NCBI GenBank assembly: GCA_017474845.1
Contig: JAFVGS010000054.1
Location: 1 to 64,000, forward strand
Origin: Prevotella sp.
Lineage (GTDB): Bacteria; Bacteroidota; Bacteroidia; Bacteroidales; Bacteroidaceae
Direction of reading: 5' to 3'
DNA length: 64,000 nucleotides
Position numbers and translations under genes: made by a program. Under the pieces are notes generated by a model that was given only the letters and a program-made list of their open reading frames with translations, made no database searches and was not told the DNA's origin. Shown in pieces: positions 44,812 to 54,491 of the stretch; the stretch's first letter is position 1; each line of letters opens with the position of its first letter.

Positions 44812-45475
44812 GAGAAGGGTAGAGCAGGGTGGTGGACGAACGTCGCAGGAGGTTCTTCCACAAGATGCCCAAGCGGATGCCGAAGAGATTGAGGCCAGAG
44901 ATCTTCTGCTCGAAAAGTTTTAACAGTTCGAGGCTGCAGTCCTTCCTGACGATGATGAAGTCATATCGGCCCCAGACGTAATTTCCGAATTTACATTCAT
45001 GCACCTTCCTCAGCTTGCGCTCCAACCTGCGGATATGTCCAGCTGCCTCAGCTATCGTGTCGAAGGGCTGCAGGCGGATGTGCTTCTTCGTCACATAGCC
45101 CAGGGTGAGCTCTGCCTGCTGGTCGAGCACTTCCCCAACAGCCTTGAAGACATCCGTATCGGCTGGTGCTTTATTGGCTTTTGCGATGATAATGAACTCA
45201 TGATGAGAGGCTTTGATGCCGATGTTCAAGGCAATCTTCCGACGATACGTCTGGGCGCTGGCCTTCGGCAGGAAGGTGCTGTAGAGATGCTTGTATTCGT
45301 TTTTCAGCAGTTTCAGCACATCAGGGGTCTCGTCTGTCGACGACTCGTCGACGACGATGACCTCATAGCCCGGCTCATACTCCTGTTTGAGGAAGGCGGG
45401 CAACTGTTCTTCCAGATCATGAGCCTGGTCGTAGACAGTGATGATGACTGAAAAAGGATGCTGTCCTGTACTCAT
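44798..45475 (-). CDS. glycosyltransferase family 2
   Basis: 225 residues with the GT-A start FSVIITVYDQAHDLEEQLPAF, EVIVVDESSTDETPDVL (the DxS/DxD-like part) and a long middle region. It is shorter than typical GT2 enzymes and ends in a short hydrophobic or amphipathic stretch. The last residues (SPTDS) are encoded by a tandem array. It lies 12 bases downstream of lysA. Confidence 0.82.
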   Translation of the reverse strand: MSTGQHPFSVIITVYDQAHDLEEQLPAFLKQEYEPGYEVIVVDESSTDETPDVLKLLKNEYKHLYSTFLPKASAQTYRRKIALNIGIKASHHEFIIIAKANKAPADTDVFKAVGEVLDQQAELTLGYVTKKHIRLQPFDTIAEAAGHIRRLERKLRKVHECKFGNYVWGRYDFIIVRKDCSLELLKLFEQKISGLNLFGIRLGILWKNLLRRSSTTLLYPSPTDS

Positions 45476-45487
45476 ATTATGAAAAAA

Positions 45488-46648
45488 TTACACTTCATCA
45501 CTCATATAGCCCTTGGGCAGACGGCGCAGATTATACTGCGACGCCATAATCTCACCATAGGCTCCGGCCGAGCGGATGGCGAGCAGGTCGCCACGTTTGG
45601 CCCGGTTGAGGTCGATCTGCTTCGCGAACACGTCCGTTGACTCACAGATGGGGCCGACGACATCGTAGGCCTCCACAGGTTCATCGCTGCAGATGTTCTC
45701 GATCTTATGATAGGCCTGATAGAGGGCTGGACGGATGAGATCAGTGAAGCCGGCATCGACGATGGTGAACTTCTTCACAGCGCCTTCTTTAATATATAAG
45801 GTACGCGTGATGAGTGAGCCGCACTGCGCCACAACCGCACGGCCGAGCTCGAAGTGTAGCGTCTGACCGGGACGAAGCTTCAGTTTACGGGCGTATGTGT
45901 CGAAGTAGGCCTTGAAGTCAGGAACAGGCACACGGTTGGGATGGGCGTAGTCCACACCCAGTCCGCCGCCAACGTTGATATGCTCCACACGGATGCGGTG
46001 ACGGTCGAGTTCGTCCTGCAGTTCGTTCACACGGTTGCAGAGGGCTTCGAAGTCGCCCATGTCAAGAATCTGTGAACCGATATGGAAGTGCAGACCCACG
46101 AACTTCACGTTCGACAGTTTCTCAGCCTCACCGATCACACTGAGCATGTCGCGCATGGCGATGCCGAACTTGTTCTCAGCCAGTCCTGTGGTGATGTTCG
46201 CATGGGTATGGGCACCCACATTGGGATTCAGACGGAAGGCCACACGGGCTGTCTTGCCTTTTGCGGCTGCCAGTTCGTTGATGACCTCCAGTTCCGGGAT
46301 GCTCTCCACGTTGAAGCAGAAGATATCGCTGTCGAGGCCGAGGTTGATCTCCCAGTCGGCCTTACCCACACCTGCATAGACGATCTTCGTCGAGGGGAAT
46401 CCCGCCTTGACGGAAGCCTCGATCTCTCCGCCGCTGACACAGTCGGCGCCCAGTCCTGCCTCACGGATGATGCGGAGGACACGCGGGTTGGCGTTTGCCT
46501 TGACGGCGTAGTGCACCACGAAACCCTCGTGTTTCTGTGCCTCGGCGTTGATGCTGCGCAGCGTCTCGCGCAACAGTTCCGCATCGTAGTAGTAGAAGGG
46601 CGTCTCGATCTGCTGCAGCTTCTCTACAGGGAATTGTCCTTTAGCCAT
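45488..46648 (-). CDS. lysA: diaminopimelate decarboxylase
   Basis: The last step of lysine synthesis, PLP-dependent, 386 residues. Fold type III signatures: HYAVKANANP with PLP Lys50, GADCVSGGEIEASV, HFHIGSQILD, INVGGGLGVDY, and PICESTDVFAKQ. Its ATG overlaps the lysC stop by one base. Confidence 0.95.
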   Translation of the reverse strand: MAKGQFPVEKLQQIETPFYYYDAELLRETLRSINAEAQKHEGFVVHYAVKANANPRVLRIIREAGLGADCVSGGEIEASVKAGFPSTKIVYAGVGKADWEINLGLDSDIFCFNVESIPELEVINELAAAKGKTARVAFRLNPNVGAHTHANITTGLAENKFGIAMRDMLSVIGEAEKLSNVKFVGLHFHIGSQILDMGDFEALCNRVNELQDELDRHRIRVEHINVGGGLGVDYAHPNRVPVPDFKAYFDTYARKLKLRPGQTLHFELGRAVVAQCGSLITRTLYIKEGAVKKFTIVDAGFTDLIRPALYQAYHKIENICSDEPVEAYDVVGPICESTDVFAKQIDLNRAKRGDLLAIRSAGAYGEIMASQYNLRRLPKGYMSDEV

Positions 46649-47970
46649 TATTTCTTGTAAAATATCGTATTACTGAGATTCTGCAGGGCACGCTTCTTGT
46701 CCTCCTCACGGATGAGGAAGGAGATATTGTAGTTCGAGCCGCCGTAGCTGACCATACGCACAGGGATATCCTTCAGCGCGTCGAGGGCGAGGGTCTCGAA
46801 ACCGATGTTCGACCAGTCGAGGTCGCCGACGACACAGACGATACACATGTTCGTGTCGACGGTCACTGTGCCGTACTTCTTCAGTTCATCGACGATCTCA
46901 CCCAGATGGGAGGAGTTGTCGATACTCATCGACACACCCACCTCAGAGGTACAGATCATGTCGATACTCGTCTGATAGCTCTCGAAGATCTCGAACACCT
47001 TGCGCAGGAAACCCGTTGCCAGGAGCATGCGTGATGACTTGATCTTGATGGCGGTGATGTTGTCCTTGGCGGCGATGGCCTTGATCTTGCCGTATTCGGT
47101 CTTGTTCGAGATGGTCGTACCCTCAGCATCAGGATCCATCGTGTTCAGCAGACGCACGGGGATGCCGGCATACTTCGCAGGCTGGATGCAGGTGGGGTGG
47201 AGGATCTTCGCACCGAAGTAGGCCAGCTCGGCAGCCTCCTCGAAGTGCAGCTGATGCACGGGATCGGTCTTGTCCACCACACGCGGGTCGTTGTTGTGCA
47301 TGCCGTCGATATCGGTCCATATCTGGATCTCCTCAGCGTTGATGGCTTCGCCGACGAGTGAGGCGGTGTAGTCGCTGCCGCCACGCTGCAGGTTGTCGAT
47401 CTCGCCATAGGCATTGCGGCAGATGAATCCCTGGGTGAGATACACCTGTGCACCCTCGTTGTCTGCGAGGATGGGCTTCAGCTTCTCACGGATATACATG
47501 AGATCGGGCTCGGCGTTCTTGTCGGTACGCATGAAGTCGAGGGCGTTGAGCAGCACGGCGTTGATACCCTGCTCCTTCATGTAGTTCACGACCATGTTCG
47601 TCGAGATGATCTCTCCCTGGGCGACGATGCTCTTCTCCTCGAAGCTGGTGAACAGCTCCTTGGTGAACGAACGGAGGAAGTCGAACTCACTGCGCAGGAA
47701 CTCACGTGTGGCAGCCTTTGTCTCCTCAGTGCTGTAGAGCTCCTCGACGTGCTTGTCGTACTTCTGTTCCAGACGGTTGATCACCTCGTTGGCGCCGTCG
47801 GGGTTCTTCTTGTACAGGTAGTCTGAGATCTCCACCAGTGAGTTGGTGGTGCCAGACATGGCTGAGAGGACAACGAACACGGGTTCGCCAGACTTCGTGA
47901 CCAGCTTGGTCACCTCTTTCATTCTCTGTGGGGTGCCGACGGACGTACCGCCGAATTTCATCACTTTCAT
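46648..47970 (-). CDS. lysC: aspartate kinase
   Basis: A 440-residue monofunctional aspartokinase starting the aspartate family pathway. KFGGTSVGTPQRM at the N-terminus, GRGGSDYTASL-type site as QRGGSDYTASLVG, and two ACT domains (about 305-440) that usually bind lysine for feedback. With lysA it forms a lysine module; no lysine riboswitch is seen in the 70-base gap upstream. Confidence 0.95.
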   Translation of the reverse strand: MKVMKFGGTSVGTPQRMKEVTKLVTKSGEPVFVVLSAMSGTTNSLVEISDYLYKKNPDGANEVINRLEQKYDKHVEELYSTEETKAATREFLRSEFDFLRSFTKELFTSFEEKSIVAQGEIISTNMVVNYMKEQGINAVLLNALDFMRTDKNAEPDLMYIREKLKPILADNEGAQVYLTQGFICRNAYGEIDNLQRGGSDYTASLVGEAINAEEIQIWTDIDGMHNNDPRVVDKTDPVHQLHFEEAAELAYFGAKILHPTCIQPAKYAGIPVRLLNTMDPDAEGTTISNKTEYGKIKAIAAKDNITAIKIKSSRMLLATGFLRKVFEIFESYQTSIDMICTSEVGVSMSIDNSSHLGEIVDELKKYGTVTVDTNMCIVCVVGDLDWSNIGFETLALDALKDIPVRMVSYGGSNYNISFLIREEDKKRALQNLSNTIFYKK

Positions 47971-47994
47971 AATTATGCTGTTTTTATATTCTAT

Positions 47995-48042
47995 TTTTTC
48001 ACTTTTTACTTATTCACCTATTCACCTTTTTACCTTTTTCAG
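47995..48042 (+). repeat. 6 x 8-base array between ftsE and lysC
   Basis: Octamers such as TTTTTCAC, TATTCACC (twice) and TTTTTACC. The ftsE stop codon (TCA at 48039-48041) lies in the last unit. Confidence 0.75.
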
Positions 48043-48791
48043 ATTTCCATTCTCTGTGAATAGCGGACGGTGATCTCATCCGTATCCGGCGTATCGTCGA
48101 ACATCACGAGGTTGTTGAAGTCGGAGGTGATCTCCTCCATCCGCTCGTCCTGACAGCGGTAGATGATGCTGGGGTTCTCCTTGATCATCGGCAGGTTGTG
48201 GGTCGACATCACGACAGCCGTTCCCTTGGCGGCGATGTCGAAGAGCAGCTTGATGATCGTGTCCGACGTCTCTGGGTCGAGGTTGCCTGTGGGCTCGTCG
48301 GCGAGGATGAGCTTCGGCTTGTTGAGGATGGCTCGTGCGATGGCCACACGCTGCTGCTCACCGCCGGAGAGCTCGAAGGGCATGCGGTCGCTCTTGTCAG
48401 CCATATCCACAGCCTCCAGCACCTCTGTGATGCGCTCGCTGATGCCGTCTTTCTTCTTCCAGCCTGTGGCCTTCAGCACGAACTCAAGGTTCTTGTACAC
48501 CGTACGGTCGGCCAGCAGCTGGAAGTCCTGGAACACGACACCCATCTCCCTTCTCAGGGCGGGAATCTCCTTCTGACGGATGGTCAGCAGATCGTGACCG
48601 AGCACCATCGCCTCGTCGGCCTCGTCCATCTCCAGCTCACAGTAGAGCGTACGCATCAGCGTGGTCTTACCAGAACCCACACGGCCGATGAGGTAGATGA
48701 ACTGTCCCTCATCCACTTGGAAGTTCACGTTCTTCAGCACACAGATCCCGTGTCGCTGGTAGATGTTTGCGTTCTTATAACTGATCAGCAT
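48039..48791 (-). CDS. ftsE: cell division ATP-binding protein FtsE
   Basis: A 250-residue ABC ATPase. Walker A GRVGSGKT (36-43), signature [15 protein letters not shown], Walker [15 protein letters not shown], and the H-loop MSTHN. In Bacteroidetes FtsE-type proteins control peptidoglycan hydrolases at the septum together with the membrane partner FtsX; no ftsX is adjacent. Residues beyond about 225 form a family-typical tail. Confidence 0.88.
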   Translation of the reverse strand: MLISYKNANIYQRHGICVLKNVNFQVDEGQFIYLIGRVGSGKTTLMRTLYCELEMDEADEAMVLGHDLLTIRQKEIPALRREMGVVFQDFQLLADRTVYKNLEFVLKATGWKKKDGISERITEVLEAVDMADKSDRMPFELSGGEQQRVAIARAILNKPKLILADEPTGNLDPETSDTIIKLLFDIAAKGTAVVMSTHNLPMIKENPSIIYRCQDERMEEITSDFNNLVMFDDTPDTDEITVRYSQRMEI

Positions 48792-48803
48792 GGTCGTTGT
48801 CGT

Positions 48804-49496
48804 TTATTTCATTTGTCCCTTGGCTTTGGCCTCGCGGCGCTGTTTGTCCCAGTTGGGATCATGACGGCGGTGCAGTTCCTCCACGAGATCCTCGATGCGC
48901 AGGCCTTTGGCGGTCAGCAGCACGATGAGGTGATAGAGCATGTCCGATGCCTCGTAGGTCAGCTGTTCGCTGGTACCCGTACAGGCCTCGATGACGGTCT
49001 CAAGGGCTTCTTCTCCCACCTTCTGGGCGATGCGCTTCACACCATCCTTGAACAGCTTCGTCGTATAACTCCCCTCCGGCATCTCCTCATGCCGCTTGTC
49101 GATAAAATCCTGCAACTCCTTCAGGAACAGCAGACTATCTTTTTCCCCTCCTAAGTTAGGAGGGGTAGGGGTGGTCTGAACAATGCTCTTATTCTCCTCC
49201 CCCCAACACGTATCCGTACCTTTATGACACGTTGGCCCGTGAGGATTGGCCCTCACCAGCAGCGTATCATTGTCGCAGTCCACCTTAATACTCACCAGGT
49301 CGAGGAAGTTCCCGCTGGTCTCGCCCTTCGTCCACAGACACTTACGACTTCGGCTCCAGAAAGTCACCTTCTTCGTGTCGAGGGTCTTCTGGTATGCCTC
49401 TTCGTTCATATAGCCAAGCATCAGCACGTTCTTCGTCTCAGCGTCCTGTACTATCGCAGGCACCAGCCCGCCGCACTTCTCAAAATCTATCTTCAT
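48804..49496 (-). CDS. hisIE: bifunctional phosphoribosyl-AMP cyclohydrolase / phosphoribosyl-ATP pyrophosphatase
   Basis: 230 residues, two steps of histidine synthesis in one chain. HisI is residues 1-102: VKVDCDNDTLL-type metal site and HGPTCHKGTDTCWG. HisE is about 122-230: FIDKRHEEMPEGSYTTKLF, KVGEEALETVIEA. The linker (106-118) reads VQTTPTPPNLGGE, encoded by a palindrome also present in the pcrA linker. Separated from hisF by 100 bases of direct and inverted repeats. Confidence 0.95.
   Translation of the reverse strand: MKIDFEKCGGLVPAIVQDAETKNVLMLGYMNEEAYQKTLDTKKVTFWSRSRKCLWTKGETSGNFLDLVSIKVDCDNDTLLVRANPHGPTCHKGTDTCWGEENKSIVQTTPTPPNLGGEKDSLLFLKELQDFIDKRHEEMPEGSYTTKLFKDGVKRIAQKVGEEALETVIEACTGTSEQLTYEASDMLYHLIVLLTAKGLRIEDLVEELHRRHDPNWDKQRREAKAKGQMK
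49145..49182 (-). repeat. in-frame palindromic element inside hisIE
   Basis: CCCCTCCT (49145-49152) and AGGAGGGG (49158-49165), a perfect 8-base stem with a 5-base loop, followed by 17 bases shared with the pcrA element. It sits exactly between the HisI and HisE domains. Confidence 0.88.
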
Positions 49497-49509
49497 TTTT
49501 TCTATTTAT

Positions 49510-49590
49510 TTAAACAAGGATTTAAGGATTTATGGATTTTTCCCCATCCTTGATTCATCCTTCCAATTCTTTAATCCTTGTTTTTATTAT
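49510..49590. repeat. AAGGATTT tandem and inverted repeats between hisF and hisIE
   Basis: Three octamers AAGGATTT/ATGGATTT (49516-49539) followed by inverted relatives (CATCCTTG, CATCCTTCC, AATCCTTG). AACAAGGATT and AATCCTTGTT pair over about 70 bases. Confidence 0.65.
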
Positions 49591-49596
49591 TATTTA

Positions 49597-50355
49597 CTAG
49601 ATTCTCACGTTGATCCCTTCCCCGCGCAGGTACTGCTTCAGTTCCGGGATGGGAATCTCGCCGAAATGGAACACGCTGGCGGCAAGAGCGGCATCGGCGT
49701 GACCTTCAGTGAAGGCGTCGCGGAAGTGCTCCTTACAACCAGCACCGCCGCTGGCGATGATGGGTATCGACAGGGTATCTGCCAGTTCGCGCAGCGCCTC
49801 GTTGGCATAGCCCTCCTTCACGCCGTCGTGGTTCATCGACGTGAAGAGTATCTCTCCGGCTCCACGATCCTGAGCCTCACGCGCCCACTCGAAGAGTCCG
49901 CGCTCCGTGCGCTCACGACCGCCTTTCAGATAACAGTGCCAGCCGTCTTCGTCCAGTCGGGCGTCGATGGCACAGACACACACCTGGGAACCGAAGCGTG
50001 TGGTGATCTCATTGATCAGTTCCGGCCTGCGGATGGCGGCAGAGTTCACGCTCACCTTGTCGGCACCGGCATAGAGCAGCCGCTCCACGTCAGCCAGTTC
50101 GTTGATGCCTCCGCCCACGGTGAAGGGGATGTTGATTTCCTTGGCCACGCGGGTGACCATCTCCGTAAAGGTCTTGCGGCCCTCGAAGCTCGCGGTGATG
50201 TCGAGGAAGCACAGTTCGTCGGCACCCTGCTCAGAGTAGGCCTTGCCCAGCTCCACCGGGTCGCCAGCACTCCGCAGGTTCACGAAGTTCGTTCCCTTCA
50301 CGGTCTCACCGTCCTTCACATCCAGACAGGGTATGATTCGTTTTGCTAATCCCAT
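49597..50355 (-). CDS. hisF: imidazole glycerol phosphate synthase, cyclase subunit
   Basis: 252 residues, (beta/alpha)8 barrel. Catalytic-type Asp in [16 protein letters not shown], the second phosphate site, and [12 protein letters not shown]. Works with HisH. Confidence 0.97.
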   Translation of the reverse strand: MGLAKRIIPCLDVKDGETVKGTNFVNLRSAGDPVELGKAYSEQGADELCFLDITASFEGRKTFTEMVTRVAKEINIPFTVGGGINELADVERLLYAGADKVSVNSAAIRRPELINEITTRFGSQVCVCAIDARLDEDGWHCYLKGGRERTERGLFEWAREAQDRGAGEILFTSMNHDGVKEGYANEALRELADTLSIPIIASGGAGCKEHFRDAFTEGHADAALAASVFHFGEIPIPELKQYLRGEGINVRI

Positions 50356-50363
50356 ACTCGGTT

Positions 50364-51137
50364 TTATTTTTGCATCGGATTGACACGGACAGACTCAGAT
50401 TCCCGTGTTTTTCCGTGTTCATCTGTTGCTATTAATTCATGAAGGTCGATGCGGCCTTCGTAGATGGCTTTGCCGAAGACGACAGCCGGGATGCCCGCCG
50501 CATCGAGGGCCTCGATATCCTCTTTCGACGACACACCGCCCGAGGCGATGAGGTGCAGTTGCGGATAGGCGGCCATGATATCTTTGTAGAGTCCGATGGC
50601 GGGTCCTGCGAGGGTACCGTCCTTCGAGATCTCCGTACACAGCACGTTCCTTACACCGGCGTCGATATATTTCTTCAGGAAGGGCAGCAGGTCTTCGCCC
50701 GAATCCTCCTTCCAGCCGTTGATGCTGATCTTCCCGTGGCGCACGTCGGCACCCAGGATGATCTTCTCTGCACCGTATTTCTCTAACCAACCCATAAATA
50801 GATCTGGTTGCGTGACGGCGATGCTGCCGATGGTCACCATCGAGGCACCTGCGGCGAAGGCCGTCTTGATATCCTCATCGGTCTTGATGCCGCCGCCGAA
50901 GTCGACCGTCAGCCGGGTTGCCGTCGTGATCTGACGGAGCACCTCACTGTTCACGATGTGCTTCGACTTAGCACCGTCGAGGTCTACGACGTGCAGCCGT
51001 CTGTAGCCTATGCGCTCGAACTCAAGAGCCATATCCAGAGGCTCGCCATACACCGTCTTATGGTCGTAGTCGCCCTTGGTCAGTCTCACGCACTGGCCTC
51101 CGATAATGTCTATGGCTGGAATCAGTTCTATCTTCAT
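50364..51137 (-). CDS. hisA: ProFAR isomerase
   Basis: 257 residues from the ATG at 51137. (beta/alpha)8 barrel: [43 protein letters not shown]. The usual end is near ...[10 protein letters not shown]; here about 19 further residues ([19 protein letters not shown]) are encoded by a short repeat related to the one after pcrA. The last codons lie in TTTTTGCATCGGA. Confidence 0.95.
   Translation of the reverse strand: MKIELIPAIDIIGGQCVRLTKGDYDHKTVYGEPLDMALEFERIGYRRLHVVDLDGAKSKHIVNSEVLRQITTATRLTVDFGGGIKTDEDIKTAFAAGASMVTIGSIAVTQPDLFMGWLEKYGAEKIILGADVRHGKISINGWKEDSGEDLLPFLKKYIDAGVRNVLCTEISKDGTLAGPAIGLYKDIMAAYPQLHLIASGGVSSKEDIEALDAAGIPAVVFGKAIYEGRIDLHELIATDEHGKTRESESVRVNPMQK
50367..50435 (-). repeat. 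CCGTGT-type repeat encoding the HisA tail
   Basis: Contains GACACGGAC, CCCGTGTTTTTCCGTGTTCA and TTTTGCATCGGA. The TTTTGCATCGGA...ACACGGAC part matches 12342-12364 in inverted orientation with three substitutions. Confidence 0.7.
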
Positions 51138-51164
51138 TGTCAATTATCCATTATCAATTGTCAA
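51137..51164 (-). repeat. 4 x 7-base array at the hisH/hisA junction
   Basis: TTGTCAA, TTATCCA, TTATCAA, TTGTCAA. The hisH stop (TTA at 51144-51146) begins the second unit and the hisA start codon touches the first. Confidence 0.85.
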
Positions 51165-51779
51165 TTGGAGAAAGTTCTCCAGAATTTTCTCGCCCACGCG
51201 TCCGCTCTTCTCCGGGTGGAACTGGCAGGCGTAGAAATTATCCTTGTGCATCGAGGCAGAGTAGGGCAGGATATAGTCCGCCGTCGCGATGGTCTCCTCG
51301 CACACCGGCACATAATAGCTGTGCACGAAATACACATACGGCTTTTCACCCAGACCCTCCAACAATGGATTCTTTCCATTATCCATCGTCCATTGTCCAT
51401 TATCCATTATATTCAGCTCGTTCCACCCCATACACGGCACCTTGTCCTCGTGGCGCTGTGGCTGGAAGCGCTTCACCTCCGCATCAAACACGCCGATGCA
51501 GTCGGTGTCGCCCTCCTCGGAGTGACGGCACAACAGCTGCTGACCGATGCAGATGCCTAATACGGGCTGTCGCAGGTCGCGGATCAGTTCGTCCAGTCGG
51601 CGGGCCTTCAGATAGGCCATCGCCCCGCTGGCTTCGCCCTGTCCGGGGAAGAGCACCTTGTCCGCCTTCCTCAGCTGTTCGGCATCATCCGTCAGCGTCG
51701 GCTCGATACCCAGCCGCCTCAGTGCATTCACCACCGAATACACATTCCCTGCGTTATATTTCACGATTGCTACATTCAT
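51144..51779 (-). CDS. hisH: imidazole glycerol phosphate synthase, glutamine amidotransferase subunit
   Basis: 211 residues. Class I glutaminase: nucleophile Cys77 in LGICIGQQLL, and FHPEKSGRVG supplying His and Glu. Residues about 124-135 (MDNGQWTMDNGK) are encoded by a 5 x 7 tandem array and break the normal run from GWNEL to PLLEGLG. The C-terminal residues LTIDNG are also array-encoded. Confidence 0.95.
   Translation of the reverse strand: MNVAIVKYNAGNVYSVVNALRRLGIEPTLTDDAEQLRKADKVLFPGQGEASGAMAYLKARRLDELIRDLRQPVLGICIGQQLLCRHSEEGDTDCIGVFDAEVKRFQPQRHEDKVPCMGWNELNIMDNGQWTMDNGKNPLLEGLGEKPYVYFVHSYYVPVCEETIATADYILPYSASMHKDNFYACQFHPEKSGRVGEKILENFLQLTIDNG
51375..51409 (-). repeat. 5 x 7-base tandem array inside hisH
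   Basis: Five heptamers TCCATNN on the plus strand (TTA, TCG, TTG, TTA, TTA endings), translated on the minus strand. Related to the heptamers at 51137-51164. Confidence 0.85.
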
Positions 51780-51802
51780 TCTCTTTCATTTTAAGTAAAC
51801 AG

Positions 51803-51929
51803 GGAGACAAGGAGTTCAAGGAGTTCAGGACAAATGTAGGATGCTCCAAAGATGATTTAAGAAACCCAAGACGATATAAATGTATTGTCTTGAACTCCTT
51901 GTCTCCATGTCTCCTTGTCTCCATATCTC
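51803..51929. repeat. inverted repeat with 4 x 8 array between purU and hisH
   Basis: 51803-51820 and 51889-51906 are a perfect 18-base inverted repeat (GGAGACAAGGAGTTCAAG and its complement). The right side continues as four octamers CTTGTCTC/CATGTCTC (51898-51929), ending one base before the purU stop codon. Confidence 0.85.
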
Positions 51930-51930
51930 C

Positions 51931-52815
<885 letters not shown>

Positions 52816-52840
52816 TTTCTTTTTTCAGGGTGCAAAGGTA

Positions 52841-53318
52841 CTAAAAATTATTCTTTTCCCACACATATTAGCGCAAAATTATTAAATAGGTGGTAAAATA
52901 ATGGCATGCGGAGGGAAAGTCGCTCCGCATGCCTGCCTGATTTCAGGTTCTTTGGACACTACGAAATGTCATTACATTACAAATTACATTGTACTGATTT
53001 TATGTTTGTGGATTGGAATATGGTTACATGTATAATATATATATTAGTAATATTATAATATTACTAATATATTGTGATATAATAATGAGTACTATATTCA
53101 GTTTTTATATCATGTAATGTGTAATGCGTAATGAAGTTGTAGAAAATGTTTACAAAACGAATGATGATTAATGTGTCGTAGGTAATGCAGAAAGGAAACA
53201 GGAATTTTAGCGCCTGTAAAGCAGTAGTTTCATTAGACTACAGCAACGGTTTACAGTAAGTAAAATTAAGGGCTGAAGCTGCCGGCCCTTACCTTATAAT
53301 AATAAATAGGAGAAATGC
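52841..53318. other. AT-rich intergenic region with palindromes
   Basis: No gene is seen in about 480 bases. It contains a hairpin GGCATGCGGAG/CTCCGCATGCC (52903-52933), TTACATTAC-type repeats (about 52960-52990) with inverted partners near 53110-53135, a 34-base perfect AT palindrome (53039-53072) and a TAAGGGC/GCCCTTA hairpin (53267-53291). Confidence 0.75.
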
Positions 53319-53349
53319 TTGCATATATCAGGGAAATGTCGTAACTTTG
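53319..53349 (+). promoter_or_regulatory. promoter of the beta-flower protein gene
   Basis: TTG at 53319-53321, 20 bases, TAACTTTG at 53342-53349; leader about 45 bases. Confidence 0.7.
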
Positions 53350-53401
53350 CAATCGCAAAATAGAATAACGTTCAGAAGTAAAACCAAAAACCATTGAAGT
53401 T

Positions 53402-53905
53402 ATGAAGAGAAATCTGAGAATCATGGTCGTATCGGCAGCCATGCTGCTGGGTATGACGACAGTACAGGCACAGGTTGCGAAGAGCACGGGCAAGAGCACG
53501 AGCAAGAGTGCCGTCACTTCGAACAGCACGCAGAAGAAGGTGCGCGAGTACAAGATTGAGAAGGGCAGCGCCCGTGGGTTCGTCGATGCGAACGGCGTGG
53601 TGTATAACTGGTCTCACAAGAAGGTGGGGAAGTTGCCCAAGGGTAATGGCGACATCACCGACGGCACGGGCCGCAAGATCGGCAGCATCTGGTCGGGCGA
53701 CATCAAGGACGGTTCCGGCAAACTGCTCTGCAGCGTCACTTCGGGCGGTTCCATCGCCGTGAAGGGCTCGAATGCTACGGTGGCCGAGGTGAAGTCTGCC
53801 GGTCGTGTCGACATGTCGAAGAACTCGAAGACACTCGGCTATTGCAATTGCAATAACCACGTATGGACGGCTGCAATCATTTTCTGCAACCTGTTCAAAT
53901 TCTAA
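53402..53905 (+). CDS. exported 5-fold beta-flower-like protein
   Basis: 167 residues. Signal peptide 1-23 (ending TTVQAQ), a Ser/Thr/Lys linker, then short repeats of the type IGxIxSGDIKDGSGKLL that resemble the Bacteroidetes '5-fold beta-flower' family. The end (GYCNCNNHVWTAAIIFCNLFKF) is hydrophobic and cysteine-containing. Function unknown. Confidence 0.62.
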   Translation: MKRNLRIMVVSAAMLLGMTTVQAQVAKSTGKSTSKSAVTSNSTQKKVREYKIEKGSARGFVDANGVVYNWSHKKVGKLPKGNGDITDGTGRKIGSIWSGDIKDGSGKLLCSVTSGGSIAVKGSNATVAEVKSAGRVDMSKNSKTLGYCNCNNHVWTAAIIFCNLFKF

Positions 53906-53924
53906 CTCCAAGAGAAAAGCTTGA

Positions 53925-54455
53925 TCACTCTTCGCTGTCGGAGGCCCTCAGGATAATGCTGGTGGCCCCGATGGTGAAGAGTGTGCCATCGGTGATGACG
54001 CGACGCTCGCGGGGCGTGAGCTCGACGTTGTCGACGAAGGTGCCCGTGTTGCTGTTGTTGTCCTTCAGCGTATAGCGCAGGGCACCGTGCTTGTCGCGGC
54101 TGACGGTGACGGTGCAGTGGTTCAGGTCGACGCTGGGGTCGACGGTCTCGAAGGGCGTGTTGATGGGATTGCCCTTCTGATGGCGGCCGATGACGTTGTC
54201 GCCCATGCGGAGGGGGATGACCTGCTTGTAGTGGAACATGTTCTCGATGACGACGATGGAGCCGCAGCCCTGTTCGTCGGCCTGCTCGTCGGGGTTCTCG
54301 TCTTTCTGGCGGTCGCGCAGCTTGCTCACGCCGATGCGGATGGCGAACTGCTTGCCGCAGTCGGGACACTGGAACACGAGCGACTGGCCGTCGGCATAAC
54401 GGGTCTCATCGAAGGTGATGAAGTTCTCACATTTGGGACAGCGGACACGCTTCAT
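53925..54455 (-). CDS. FHA domain protein with zinc ribbon
   Basis: 176 residues. An N-terminal MJ0042-like zinc ribbon (RCPKCENFITFDE, FQCPDCGKQFAIRIG), a charged linker (about 48-62), then an FHA domain (about 66-172: NVIGRHQKGNPINTP, DLNHCTVTVSR, LKDNNSNTGTFVDN). FHA domains bind phosphothreonine, implying a Ser/Thr kinase partner, which is not in the window. Downstream of the HU-SPOR gene with 36 bases of repeat between. Confidence 0.88.
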   Translation of the reverse strand: MKRVRCPKCENFITFDETRYADGQSLVFQCPDCGKQFAIRIGVSKLRDRQKDENPDEQADEQGCGSIVVIENMFHYKQVIPLRMGDNVIGRHQKGNPINTPFETVDPSVDLNHCTVTVSRDKHGALRYTLKDNNSNTGTFVDNVELTPRERRVITDGTLFTIGATSIILRASDSEE

Positions 54456-54458
54456 AGT

Positions 54459-54491
54459 TTAACCACAGATTACGCAGAGATTACACAGATT
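54459..54491 (-). repeat. GTAATCTGTGG-type array between HU-SPOR and FHA genes
   Basis: On the minus strand, AATCTGTGTAATCTC then TGCGTAATCTGTGG. Same family as 28524 and 37268; adjoins the HU-SPOR stop codon at 54492. Confidence 0.7.

Noticed and set aside
47971..48038. Lysine riboswitch upstream of lysC
   Set aside because: The gap is only about 70 bases and made of an octamer array; no conserved riboswitch structure fits.
52903..52933. GGCATGCGGAG hairpin as purU promoter operator or terminator
   Set aside because: A good stem, but no T tract and no clear link to either flanking promoter; left as part of the intergenic description.
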